From Aquilaria yunnanensis (lineage: Eukaryota; Streptophyta; Magnoliopsida; Malvales; Thymelaeaceae), in assembly GCA_039654915.1 (NCBI GenBank), contig CM077597.1, positions 78,866,001 to 78,930,000 of the forward strand: DNA of 64,000 nt, read 5' to 3'. Positions within the stretch are counted from its first letter, which is position 1; each line of letters opens with the position of its first letter. Below the pieces are notes generated by a model that searched no databases, was not told the origin of the DNA, and saw nothing but the letters and a program-made list of their open reading frames with translations. The position numbers and the translations under genes were made by a program. Below, one piece after another: positions 1 to 9,220 of this stretch.

Positions 1-786
1 AGAATCAACTTCATAGCAAGATTCATATCACAATTAACATCCAAGTGTGAACCTCTTTTCAAATCACTAAAAAAGAACAATCCGATCGAGTGGAATAACG
101 AATGCCAAGAAGCATTCGAGAAAATCAAGCAATATCTATCAAATCCACTAGTCTTGGTACCACCTCGATCTGGAGAACCGTTGATTCTATATTTATCCAT
201 ATAGGATTCTTCATTAGGATCCGTATTGGGTCAACGTGATGAGACAGGCAAGAAAGAGCATGCAATTTACTATTTAAGCAAGAAGCTTACCACATATGAA
301 GCGAAATACTCAATAGTTGAAAAGTCCTGTTGTGCCCTTGCATGGGTAGCACATCGATTACGACACTACATGCTCAACAACACCACATTGCTGATCTCCA
401 AGACTGATCCCATTAAGTACATTTTTTAGAAACCCGCTTTATCAGGCAGGATTGTAAAATGGCAAATGCTATTGTCTGAATACGACGTATAGTATGTCAC
501 CCAAAAGGCTGTAAAAGGGAGTGTGATTGCTGAATATCTGGCTGATAGAGCATTGGATGATTATGAGCCAATGAGAATGGACTTTCCTGATGGAGATATA
601 ATGACAATAGAACAGGAAGTCTCTGAAGATGATGAAACATGGAAAATGGCATTCGATGGAGCATCTAATGCTTTGGGACAAGGGATTTGAGCTATACTCA
701 TCTCTCCAAGCGGAGAGCAGTTTCCCCTCACAGTAAAAATTACATTTCCTTGTACCAACAATATAGTAGAATATGAGGCATGTGCT
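1..786 (+). pseudogene. Tat-lineage Ty3/gypsy pol: RT end, RNase H, start of second RNase H (broken)
   Basis: Reading frame 1 from base 1 gives the end of a reverse transcriptase connected to a Ty3/gypsy RNase H (segments such as EWNNECQEAFEKIKQYLSNP and TYEAKYSIVEKSCCALAW are typical), then a linker and the start of a second RNase H around FDGASNALGQG. The frame is broken by stops at 208-210, 427-429, 490-492 and 688-690. At the last three the family normally has Glu, Glu and Gly, so single-base changes probably made them. Gag, protease and most of RT lie left of the window. Two RNase H domains in a row mark the Tat/Ogre group. The polyprotein cannot be made from this copy. Confidence 0.85.
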
Positions 787-2367
787 ATGGGACTCCAAAT
801 GGCACTGGAATTGAAAGTACGAGATCTCCGAGTTTATGGGAATTCCGCATTAGTCATATATCAAATCAATGGAGAATGGGAGACAAGGGATTCAAAATTG
901 ATCCCTTACCAAAAGCTCATACTAGACTTGGCTCGAAAATTTAACAGTATAAGCTTCCATCATCTTCCAAGGGAAGATAATCAAGTTCTGGACGCTTTAG
1001 CTACTTTAGCTGCTATGTACAAAATAAGCGACCCTGAGCATACTCCTGTGTTCGAAATGAAAATAATAGATTCCCCAGCTTATTGCATGAGCATCGAAGA
1101 AGAATTGGATGAGAAACCTTGGTATCACGATATCAAGAAATACCTCCAAGAACGATTGTATCCACCAGAAGCATCAGAAAATGACAAGAAATTTCTACGA
1201 AGACTGTCAATGGGTTTTCTTTTAAACCTAGACATACTTTATAAAAAAACCCCAGACTCGATGCTACTTCGCTGTGTAGATGCTCATGAAGCACGAAAAA
1301 TCATGGAAGAAATTCATTTTGGAATGTGTGGAGCACACACTAGTGGTCATACCATGACAAGACAAATACTGAGGGCTGGCTACTATTGGCTCACATTGAA
1401 AAGTGATTACATCAATCACGTAAGAAAATGTCACAAATGCCAAACATATGCCAACAAGATCCAGGCTCCACCTGCTCCTCTTAATGTAACAGTAATACCT
1501 TGGCCTTTTGCCATGTGGGGAATTGACGTCATTGGAGCCATTACACCTAAAGCTTCTAATGGTCACAAATTCATCCTAATGGCAATAGACTACTTCACTA
1601 AATGGGTAGAAGCTGTGTCTTATGCAAATGTAACTCAAAAGGTGGTATGCCGGTTCATTAAGAAAGAAATCATTTGTCGCTATGGGCTGCCAGAGTGTAT
1701 CATCTCAGACAATGCCTCGAACTTGAACAATGCAATGATGCAGACTTTGTGCCACCAGTTCAAGATCAAGCATCTCAATTCGGCACCTTATCGACCGATG
1801 ATGAATGGTGCAGTAGAAGCGGCCAATAAAAATATCAAAAGAATTATTGAAAAGATGATCGTCACTTACAAGGACTGGCATGAGATGTTACCTTTTGCAC
1901 TACATGCTTATAGAACTTCTACCCATACTTCTACTGGAGCAACACCTTTTTCTCTAGTATATGGTATGGAGGCTGTATTGCCCATTGAAGTTGAAATTCC
2001 TTCATTAAAGGTACTAATGGATACTCAATTGAGAGAAGCAGAATGGGTCAAGGCTAGATATGAGCAATTAAACCTAATTGATGAAAGAAGAATGATAGCC
2101 CTCTGCCATGGGCAGCTTTATCAAAGGAGGATAATTCGCGCTTACAATAAAAAGGTTCGCCCACGGCAATTTCATGAAGGTGACATAGTGCTCAAGAAAA
2201 TTCTACCCATTCAGCATGATTCTAGAGGAAAATGGACACCAAATTATAATGGGCCATATGTCGTGAAGAAAGCATTTTCAGGATGGGCTCTAATTCTGAC
2301 AGAAATGGATGGACGAAAGTTACCAAAGCTAGTAAATTTAGATTCAGTAAAGAAATACTTTGCATAA
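787..2367 (+). CDS. Tat-lineage pol 3' part: archaeal-type RNase H plus integrase, open frame of 526 codons
   Basis: This is the in-frame continuation of the broken pol upstream; the ATG at 787 is only the first Met after the last stop, not a natural start. Residues 1-80 complete the second RNase H, but the usual Gly-Asp-Ser motif reads YGNS (Asn at residue 19), so a catalytic Asp is lost. The integrase follows: an HHCC zinc finger (HFGMCGAHTSGH then CHKC, about residues 177-220), a catalytic triad at D247, D308 and E344 with the expected 35 residues between the last two, and a GPY/F-type C-terminus (NGPYVVKKAFSGWAL) ending in LVNLDSVKKYF. The integrase thus looks catalytically complete although the polyprotein is dead. 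It could be a chance survivor of decay. Confidence 0.85.
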   Translation: MGLQMALELKVRDLRVYGNSALVIYQINGEWETRDSKLIPYQKLILDLARKFNSISFHHLPREDNQVLDALATLAAMYKISDPEHTPVFEMKIIDSPAYCMSIEEELDEKPWYHDIKKYLQERLYPPEASENDKKFLRRLSMGFLLNLDILYKKTPDSMLLRCVDAHEARKIMEEIHFGMCGAHTSGHTMTRQILRAGYYWLTLKSDYINHVRKCHKCQTYANKIQAPPAPLNVTVIPWPFAMWGIDVIGAITPKASNGHKFILMAIDYFTKWVEAVSYANVTQKVVCRFIKKEIICRYGLPECIISDNASNLNNAMMQTLCHQFKIKHLNSAPYRPMMNGAVEAANKNIKRIIEKMIVTYKDWHEMLPFALHAYRTSTHTSTGATPFSLVYGMEAVLPIEVEIPSLKVLMDTQLREAEWVKARYEQLNLIDERRMIALCHGQLYQRRIIRAYNKKVRPRQFHEGDIVLKKILPIQHDSRGKWTPNYNGPYVVKKAFSGWALILTEMDGRKLPKLVNLDSVKKYFA

Positions 2368-3353
2368 TGAAGAAATTTTCAGACAGAAGGGAAGAAGTGG
2401 ATACAGGGTTACCAAAGTTTATTTGATCAAAGTTGCCAAAGAAAGCGTTCTTCCCTCACACTTTCATTTTTATTCATCTGTACCCAAGACTTTTATATTC
2501 TCTTACCCATAAATAAAAAGCCAATTCTCTTTAGCTTTCCTTTGATTCTCACGTTCAACTTTTATATTCCCTTGTTCAAAAAAAAATGATGAAGTCATTT
2601 CTATCCAGTTCTTTTCCTTCAAATCTCACATTCCTACTAGCCTTAAGTGTGCAATAAATTGTGACATTTGTAGGAAGAATAGTAATATTTAAAACTCAGA
2701 AAAAGCAAAGACCGTAGATTACTTTGATAAGCTTTGTGAATTAAAACAGGTAAGATTGAGGTCCTGCTTTGCGAACGGCACAGAACATAGGCTAACAAAG
2801 AAGAAAGAGTAATAAATCTTCGGGAGATAGCCTTGGTAGTTGCCTGGATGATCGCTTCAGAAGCCTTAGCATGTTCACGTCAGCAAGAAAGAACCATACT
2901 CATGAATATTTCAACAGGGACAATTATCCAAAGAGGCATAAAGTATGAGGCGGGTGAACATTAAAGAAATTGAGGCCAAAATTCAAGAACAAGTCAAGGA
3001 AATGGGATTTTGAAAAGAGTTGGGCTTTTGAGGAAATAGACAAGAGCTGGGAAGCATAAAGAAATTCAATGATAGTCCAAGAAGGCAATCACAAAGAAGA
3101 TCTAGTAAAGCAAAGACATGAAGAACTAGATCCATCCAAAAATCCAAAAAAAAAAAGAACCATCAGTTACACATGCTCTGCATTCATGCATTTCACGTCA
3201 TGCATGCACGGCCTTTACATAACAGGGACCAAATGGGAAGCACATCCACGGCACAGTTACAGTAGTATAAGTTGAGATCTTAATGACATCAGCTCTTACC
3301 AGTCTACCACTGGATGCACAGCTAATACGCTGGACCCAGCCCCATCAGGGATT
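2368..3353. other. Tat element 3' region between integrase and cargo, no gene recognised
   Basis: AT-rich sequence directly after the integrase stop, within the same retrotransposon. Only short open frames are present (for example 68 codons at 3069-3275), with no recognisable motif. Tat-lineage elements normally have a long non-coding or variable segment here. Confidence 0.6.
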
Positions 3354-3600
3354 CAAGGATAAAGTAGATAATATTGTCAAAAGCTTGGCAATCGATTCAA
3401 TAATCGAGGCTACACCTGGAAGGACAGGATTGACGCCAGCTTAGTAGTATCCAAGATAAGAGATAGCTATGGTCAAGGATAAGGCAGACGTCAAGAAATA
3501 TTGTCGTTGATAATTTGTTCAAAGCGGGCAATGGATTCAATAATCAAGGACTAGATCGACATCAGTTCGATGGAATATCAAAGATAAGAAATATCTATGA
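3354..3600 (+). repeat. Two-copy imperfect tandem repeat (about 120 bp)
   Basis: Copy 1 runs 3354-3472 and copy 2 3473-3600. Both start CAAGGATAA(A/G)G, share GGCAAT(C/G)GATTCAATAATC in the middle and end in a (C/A)AAGATAAGA(G/A)ATA motif. It lies just ahead of the first cargo unit. Confidence 0.6.
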
Positions 3601-3735
3601 CATCAAAATAAAGTAGGACTCACTTTTCCGGTTAAGTGGCGGATACGGTACTCCATGACTCTTAAGTCGGTTCTCTCAGTTGCCCATAATAACTGATTCC
3701 TTCCTCTCTTCTTTTTTTTACTTCCTGCTAGAAAA

Positions 3736-4283
3736 ATGGATCCTACTCTTTCTCGCTTGCGAAAATATTTTCCTTCTCTCCCAATGAACATTCTCAAAAA
3801 GATCTACCAAGTTCGCTGTGAACGATTAAGAGTTTTGATGCACAAAGGAATCCCTGAAGATGTACGGTGGTTAATCGAAGCTAAGGTTCGTCTGGTAGGC
3901 GAAGCCCCAAATGCATTTACGTCTCACATGCCTGGCATAGGCAAAAGCTCTTATGCCAAAAAGTGAAGAGCGAAAGGTTACAAGTCTGTCATAAATGTGG
4001 TCGATGGACTTGTAATACTAAATGTCGTTCTTGAGGAATGATCTCCGATAATCGAGAAGATAAAATACGATTCATCAAGAATGGCCTGAGTAAGGATTCA
4101 TTGGATGATATCCGATTGACTCTTGAGACGCATTCTTGTGGATCAGTGCAACGCGAACTTCTTGATTTATGGAGTATTTTTCATGAAGAACGAGAGCGTT
4201 ACAGTCCCGGGAATCTGACTTTAAAGGACCCTGTTTGCCAGTTTGTAAGAAAACTGGATGGGAAGCAAATCCCCGACTCATAG
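3736..4283 (+). pseudogene. Carlavirus NABP-like cysteine-rich gene, tandem copy 1 (broken)
   Basis: An ATG at 3736 opens 76 codons ending at TGA 3964-3966. After the stop the homologous sequence continues, but a one-base deletion at about 3970-3985 relative to copies 2 and 3 moves it to frame 3, which is open at 4038-4283. The N-terminal part is helical and basic, followed by a Gly-Lys-Ser-x-Tyr-Ala-Lys-Lys stretch. The shifted part holds the Cys cluster and a conserved FIKNGL block. The layout (basic box, C-x2-C...C-x3-C cluster, then a Gly/Asn block ending in Phe-Ile-x-x-Gly) is that of nucleic-acid-binding proteins of carlaviruses and relatives, which act in RNA binding and silencing suppression. 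The match is by eye, not by database search. It lies on the same strand as pol, between integrase and the 3' LTR. Confidence 0.6.
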
Positions 4284-4442
4284 AAGGCGTTGAAGCCGTT
4301 ACTGGACGTAAAACCAGTGGAAGATGTGAGCCACAGTCACAATCACTGTACATACAATTTGTCATATTTAAAAATTTACTTTTTCTTTTGACAATAATGT
4401 ACTTGCTCCTGAAAACGTAATAAAGACGTTATCCTTTCACCA

Positions 4443-4450
4443 CTATAAAT
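4443..4450 (+). promoter_or_regulatory. TATA box of cargo unit 2
   Basis: CTATAAATAC, about 120 bases before the copy-2 ATG at 4572. It is followed by the conserved leader GGTTAAGTAGCGGATACGGT found in all three units. An equivalent TATA precedes copy 3 and the LOG-like gene. Confidence 0.5.
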
Positions 4451-4571
4451 ACATGTTCTTCTTTTCGGTTAAGTAGCGGATACGGTACTCCGTGACTCTC
4501 ATAGTCGGTTATTTCAGTTTCCTACAATAACTAATTTCTTCCTTTTCTTCTATCAAATTCTTCATTCATCA

Positions 4572-5096
4572 ATGGATTCTACTATTTCTGCCCTACGAAA
4601 GTACTTTCCTTCCCTCCCAATAAACGTTCTTAGAAGGATTTACCAAGCTAGATGTGAAAGAATCAGAGTTTTTATATATAAGGGCATTCCTGACGATGTG
4701 CGGTGGTTAATTGAAGCTAAGGTCCGTTCGGCTGGTGAAGTTTCAGATGCATTTATGCCCCGCATGCCCGGCTTAGGTAAAAGCGCTTATGCCAAAAAAT
4801 GAAAAGCAAAGAGGCTAGGCGTCTGTCATAAATGTGGACGATGGAATTGCGATACTAAATGTCGCTATTTAGGATACATCTCCAAAAATCGTGAAGATAA
4901 AAGAAAATTCATTAAGAATGGCCTGCGAGGGACTCTTGAAACGCATTCTTGTGGACGAGTGCAAGGTGAAATTATCGATTTATGGTGGACTTTCCGTAAA
5001 GAACAAGACCGTTACAGGCTTGGGAATCTGACTTTAAATGACCATGTTTGCCAGTTTATAAGAAAACTGGATGGGAAGCAAATCCCCGACTCATAG
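4572..5096 (+). pseudogene. Carlavirus NABP-like cysteine-rich gene, tandem copy 2
   Basis: The best preserved copy. A 76-codon frame runs from ATG 4572 to TGA 4800-4802. The same frame then stays open for another 97 codons to TAG 5094-5096, carrying the Cys cluster (first Cys at 4824) in the spacing C-x2-C-x4-C-x3-C and the conserved FIKNGL block. Relative to copy 3 it lacks about seven codons after GLR. The single stop sits at the same place as in copies 1 and 3, between the Lys-Lys of the basic box and an Ala-Lys-Arg stretch. About 11 of 76 N-terminal residues differ from copy 3. It is read as a pseudogene unless the 76-residue product, or readthrough, matters. Confidence 0.6.
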
Positions 5097-5255
5097 AAGG
5101 CGTTGAAGCCATTACTGGATGTAAAACCAGTGGAAGATGTGAGCCACAATCCCAATTACTGTACATATAAGCTGTCATTTTAGAAAATTCACCTTTTCTT
5201 TTGACAATAATGTACTTGCTTCTATAATCGTAATAAACACGTTATCCTTTCATCG

Positions 5256-5263
5256 CTATAAAT
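5256..5263 (+). promoter_or_regulatory. TATA box of cargo unit 3
   Basis: CTATAAAT in the same context as the unit-2 TATA box (GTTATCCTTTCA upstream, conserved leader downstream), about 120 bases before the copy-3 ATG. Confidence 0.5.
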
Positions 5264-5383
5264 GCGTGTTTTTCTTTTCGGTTAAGTAGCGGATACGGTA
5301 CTCTGTGACTCTCAAAGTCAGTTATTTCCGTTTTCTATAATAACTAATTTCTTTCTTTCTTCTCTCAAATTCTTCGTTCATCA

Positions 5384-6007
5384 ATGGATTATACTCTTTC
5401 CGCCCTACGAAAATCCTTTCCTTCCCTCCCAATAAATGTTCTTAAAAAGATTTACCAAGCTAGATGTGAAAGAATCAGAGTATTTATACACAAAGGCATT
5501 CCTGATAATGTGCGGTGGTTAATTGAAGCTAAGGTCCGTTCGACTGGTAAAGTTTCAAGTGCATTCATACCCCGTATGCCCGGCTTAGGTAAAAGCGCTT
5601 ATGCCAAAAAATGAAGAGCAAAGAGGCTAGGCGTCTGTCATAACTGCGGACGATGGAATTGCGATACTAAATGTCGTTCTTCAGGGATGATCACCAGAAA
5701 CCGTGAAGATAGAAGAAAATTCATTAAGAATGGCCTGCGTAAGGAATCTCTGGAGGATATCCGAGAGACTCTTGAAACGCACTCTTGTGGAATGGTGCAA
5801 TTTGAGATTGTCGGTTTATGAATGACTTTCCAAAAAGAACGAGATCGTTACAGTCTTAGGAATCTGACTTTAAACGACCCTGTTTGCCAGTTTGTAAGAA
5901 AACTGGAAGGGATGCAAATCGCCAATTCATATAAGGCATTGAAGCCGTTACTGGACGTAAAGCCAGTGGAAGACGTGAACCAAAGTCACGACTACTGTAC
6001 ATGCTAG
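5384..6007 (+). pseudogene. Carlavirus NABP-like cysteine-rich gene, tandem copy 3
   Basis: ATG 5384 opens 76 codons to TGA 5612-5614, the same place as in the other copies. The frame resumes with the Cys cluster (Cys codons at 5636, 5645, 5660 and 5672) and the FIKNGL block. A second stop, TGA 5819-5821, replaces a Trp codon present in copies 1 and 2. The frame then runs on to 6007, passing a codon (TAT) that is TAG in the other two copies, so the ancestral protein probably extended about 20 residues beyond their end. Copy 3 is followed by short repeats derived from the unit's own 3' flank. Confidence 0.6.
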
Positions 6008-6370
6008 CTATCACTTTTGAAAATTTTCCTTCTCTTCCAAGAATAATGTACCTATTCTTAACATGAGCTACAGTTACGACTACTGTACATGCTAGCTGTC
6101 GCTTTTGAAAATTTTCCTTCTCTTCCAAAAAATAACGTACCTACTCTTTACGTGAGCTACAGTCACGACTACTGTACATGCTAGCTATCGCTTTTGAAAG
6201 TTTTCCTTCTCTTTCGACAATCATGCTAGCAGCCATTTTGGAAAATTTCCTCCTCTTTTGGCAATAATGTACCTATTCCTGACGTGAGCCACAATCATGG
6301 CTACTGTATATGCTAGCTGTCACTTTTGAAAATTTTTCTTCTCTTCCGACAATAATGTACCTACTCTTAA
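5974..6370 (+). repeat. Four short tandem repeats from the cargo unit's 3' flank
   Basis: Repeats start at about 5974, 6062, 6151 and 6283. Each begins GTGA(A/G)C(C/T)A and contains CTACTGTACATGCTAGC, a CTTTTGAAAATTTTCCTTCTC block and AATAATGTACCTA. The same sequence occurs once after copies 1 and 2, so it arose by amplification of the unit's end. The third interval is longer because of an extra degenerate piece. Confidence 0.75.
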
Positions 6371-6400
6371 AAATATAATTATTGCTTTATCTCTTCATCT

Positions 6401-6410
6401 CTATAAATAT
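6401..6410 (+). promoter_or_regulatory. TATA box before LOG-like gene
   Basis: CTATAAATAT preceded by TTATCTCTTCATCT, like the TATA context of units 2 and 3. It lies only 44 bases before the LOG-like ATG, so any leader from it would be very short. Confidence 0.4.
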
Positions 6411-6444
6411 ATCATCTTCATTTCTTACAAGGATAAGGATAGGA

Positions 6445-7074
6445 ATGGAGAAAACCTCAACTCGTAAATCCCGAAGTATTTGTGTATTTTCTGGGATTTT
6501 TTCTGGAAAAGACGAAGAGTACTTAAAGGCAGCCAACCATTTGGGTAGAGTATTAGCTGAGCAAAAAATACATTTAGTCTATGGAGGAGGTAGTGTCGGA
6601 TTAATGGGAGGTGTAGCATCAGCAGCATCTTTAGGAGGAAGTCAAGTTCTGGGCATTATCCCTGGACCTTTGAAGTTTGTTTCTGGGGGCACGATTGGAG
6701 AAGAGTTAGTGGTTAAAAATCTGCAAGAGCGTTTGTTACAAATGCTTTTTAATGCTGATGCTTTTATCGCTCTACCAGGTGGTTTTGGCACATTGGGAGA
6801 AGTCTTTCAAATTGCTTCCATGGCCCAACTTAATTTGCATAAGAAACCCATTGGGCTGTTGAATGTTAACAATTTCTTTACAGGTCTAATAACTTTTGTG
6901 AACTACGCTATGTAGAAGAATTTTATATCAAGAGTAGCACGACGAATCCTAATATCCGCAACAACTGCTGAAGAATTGCTAGATAAAATGCAAGCTTTTG
7001 TTCCTGAACCAGATCCAGCCATGATCCAGATAGACTGGATACGACAGTCTTTCCCGACCAGTTCCGTCCCATAA
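6445..7074 (+). pseudogene. LOG-like cytokinin riboside 5'-monophosphate phosphoribohydrolase, intronless, one stop
   Basis: LOG enzymes release active cytokinin bases from their nucleotides in the cytosol or nucleus. From ATG 6445 the frame has the N-terminal strand SICVFSG, the Rossmann-like YGGGSVGLMGGV and the family signature PGGFGTLGE (residues 111-119, catalytic Glu at 119). A TAG at 6913-6915 (codon 157) interrupts it; the same frame then continues with RVARRILISATTAEELLDKM to TAA 7072-7074, giving 209 codons, close to the usual LOG length. The usual Arg-Lys pair after the central helix reads Arg-Leu, so a substrate-contact Lys is missing. Plant LOG genes have several introns and this copy has none, so it looks like a retrocopy carried between pol and the 3' LTR. 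Confidence 0.8.
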
Positions 7075-7632
7075 TTGTCCTTTACCAGGCCTATTGAAGC
7101 ATTGTGGAAGAAGAAGCGATCCGATCTGTTCTTCTTGTCCTTTAGTTTTATTATCAGCATTTTCTTTTATGTTTTGACTTTTCTTTTCAGGGAATTTCTT
7201 TCTTTTTTATCTTGTAGGATAGTTTGGTTCATGCTGATATTAAAACCATAGGACAAAGCCTTTTGTTTGGAATGGCTGAGTAAGGAGTAATTTTGTTTAC
7301 TCTTGAGACGCATCCTATTAGGTCCACTAGTCAGGACATTTTTTGGTAGCTAAGCTTCAACCTTATTTGGATGACATATCTCACAAGGGAATCTATATTT
7401 TCTGAAGAAAATATTAGATGAAACTTTGGATATTGATTCCAAACATCCATACCCTTACATAATTTGTCTGTTTTATTTCACATCATAAAGATTCACTCAT
7501 CTCATGGAAGTTTAAATTCTTGCACTCGTCTATTATGAAAATTCACACTTCCAATGAAACCATTCCAACTTCAATTGCCTTCATACAAATTTTGCTTGAG
7601 GTACTCAAAAAGAAGAAAAAGGTTTCCCTTCA
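7075..7632. other. Non-coding spacer after LOG-like gene
   Basis: AT-rich, no open frame with recognisable content. A fragment near 7270-7310 (GGCTGAGTAAGGA ... CTCTTGAGACGCAT) resembles part of the NABP-like unit and suggests a deleted further copy. Confidence 0.4.
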
Positions 7633-8527
7633 TCAATCAATTTTCCTTCAACGATAGGACAGCTCCTATCGCCGAGATCCTAAGGAAAGCTCATTAGCCT
7701 CAAAATCAATCAATTTTCCTTCAACGATAGGACAGCTCCTATTGCCGAGGTCCTAAGGAAAGCTCCTTAGCCTCAAACTCAATCAATTTTCCTTCAACGA
7801 TAGGATAGCTCCTATCGCCGAGGTCCTAAGGAAGGCTCCTTAGCCTCAAACTCAATCAATTTTCCTTCAACGATAGGACAGCTCCTATCGCCGAGGTCTT
7901 AAGGAAGGCTCCTTAGCCTCAAACTCAATCAATTTTCCTTCAACGATAGGACAGCTCCTATCGCCGAGGTCCTAAGGAAGGCTCCTTAGCCTCAAACTCA
8001 ATCAATTTTCCTTCAACGATAGGACAGCTCCTATCGCCGAGGTCCTAAGGAAGGCTCCTTAGCCTCAAACTCAATCAATTTTCCTTCAACGATAGGACAG
8101 CTCCTATCGCCGAGGTCCTAAGGAAGGCTCCTTAGCCTCAAAATCAATCAATTTTTCTTCAACGATAGGACAGCTCCTATCGCCGAGGTCCTAAGGAAGG
8201 CTCCTTAGCCTCAAAATCAATCAATTTTCCTTCAACGATAGGACAGCTCCTATCACCGAGGTCCTAAGGAAAGATCCTTTGCCTCAAAATCAATCAATTT
8301 TCCTTCAACAATAGGACAGCTCCTATCGCCGAGGTCTTAAGGAAAGCTCCTTAGCCTCAAAATCAATCAATTTTCCTTTAACGATAGGACAGCTCCTATT
8401 GCCGGGGTTCTAAGTATGAAACCTTAACCTCGAAATCAATCAATCAATCAATCAATCAATTAATTTTCCTTCAACGATAGGAGAGTTCCTATCGCAGAGG
8501 TTCTAAGGAAAGTTCCTTAACCTCAAA
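7633..8527 (+). repeat. Tandem array of about 12 units of 73 bp, two stem-loops per unit
   Basis: Each unit starts CAATCAATTTTCCTTCAACG, contains CGATAGGACAGCTCCTATCG (perfect 8-bp stem, 4-base loop) and then CTAAGGAAGGCTCCTTAG (7-bp stem, 4-base loop, extended by flanking GAGG and CCTC). Units are nearly identical in the middle and more diverged at the ends; the last is preceded by a short ATCA microsatellite. The array lies just upstream of the polypurine tract, in the retrotransposon's 3' untranslated region, where Tat/Ogre elements are known to carry variable tandem repeats. Confidence 0.9.
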
Positions 8528-8646
8528 AAGGAGGAGGAAAGGTTTTTTCTCCTCAGGGTTTAGGCGGCGAGAAGGTTCTCAATGCCTAGCTAAGTCGGAC
8601 GAAATTTGGTAACTACTTTGGATACATCATGTCCCATGAAGCATGC

Positions 8647-8659
8647 AAAGGGGGGCAGC
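8647..8659 (+). promoter_or_regulatory. Polypurine tract before 3' LTR
   Basis: AAAGGGGGGCAGC lies directly before TGTTGACACCC, the start of the LTR. Purine runs at this place prime plus-strand DNA synthesis in LTR retrotransposons. Confidence 0.75.
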
Positions 8660-9212
8660 TGTTGACACCCAATTTCGTCTGACCCTTTTTATAAAAAAAA
8701 ATTAAAAAATTAAAAATTTAAAAAATTTAAAAATTGAAAAATTATTAATAATAATAATTAATTATTAATTAATTAATTATTATTAGTAATAAAATTTTTT
8801 AATTAAGTTAATTAGTTTAAAATACATTTTGTTTTATAAGGGTTTAGTTAAAAATGATATATGTGTGTATATATGTATATATGAAATACAAAAGAAAACT
8901 CCATAAAAAATGACAAAATTGAAAATTTTAGGCTAAAAATGAAAAATTTGAGAAATTTGAGAAAAGTTGACAAAATCTGAAAAATTTCAGGAGAATTTGG
9001 TAATTTTTCACGTCATTTTTGGGCCAAACAGACATTTTTTGCCCAAATTGACAGAAAAAGACAACATTGTCTCAATCAGAAGTTTCAAGAACATCCCCAA
9101 AGTCAAAGAGACGTAAAGGATTGAAACTGTCATTTTACCAAATTAAGAGATAAGTCTATTTTTAATTAAATTTAGATTTTTTTTAATTAAGGCAATCCAA
9201 GGCCCCTTCCCC

Positions 9213-9220
9213 TATAAATA
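9213..9220 (+). promoter_or_regulatory. LTR TATA box inside an inverted repeat
   Basis: CCCCTATAAATAAGGGG: the TATA box is flanked by CCCCT and AGGGG arms. It is the likely retrotransposon promoter, with transcript start about 30 bases downstream. Confidence 0.6.

Noticed and set aside
3964..5614. Conserved TGA as selenocysteine codon
   Set aside because: Land plants lack selenocysteine insertion machinery and no suitable downstream element was seen.
7633..8527. Regular repeats with palindromes resembling a CRISPR array
   Set aside because: Repeats are contiguous without unique spacers, lie in a plant retrotransposon, and no cas genes are present.
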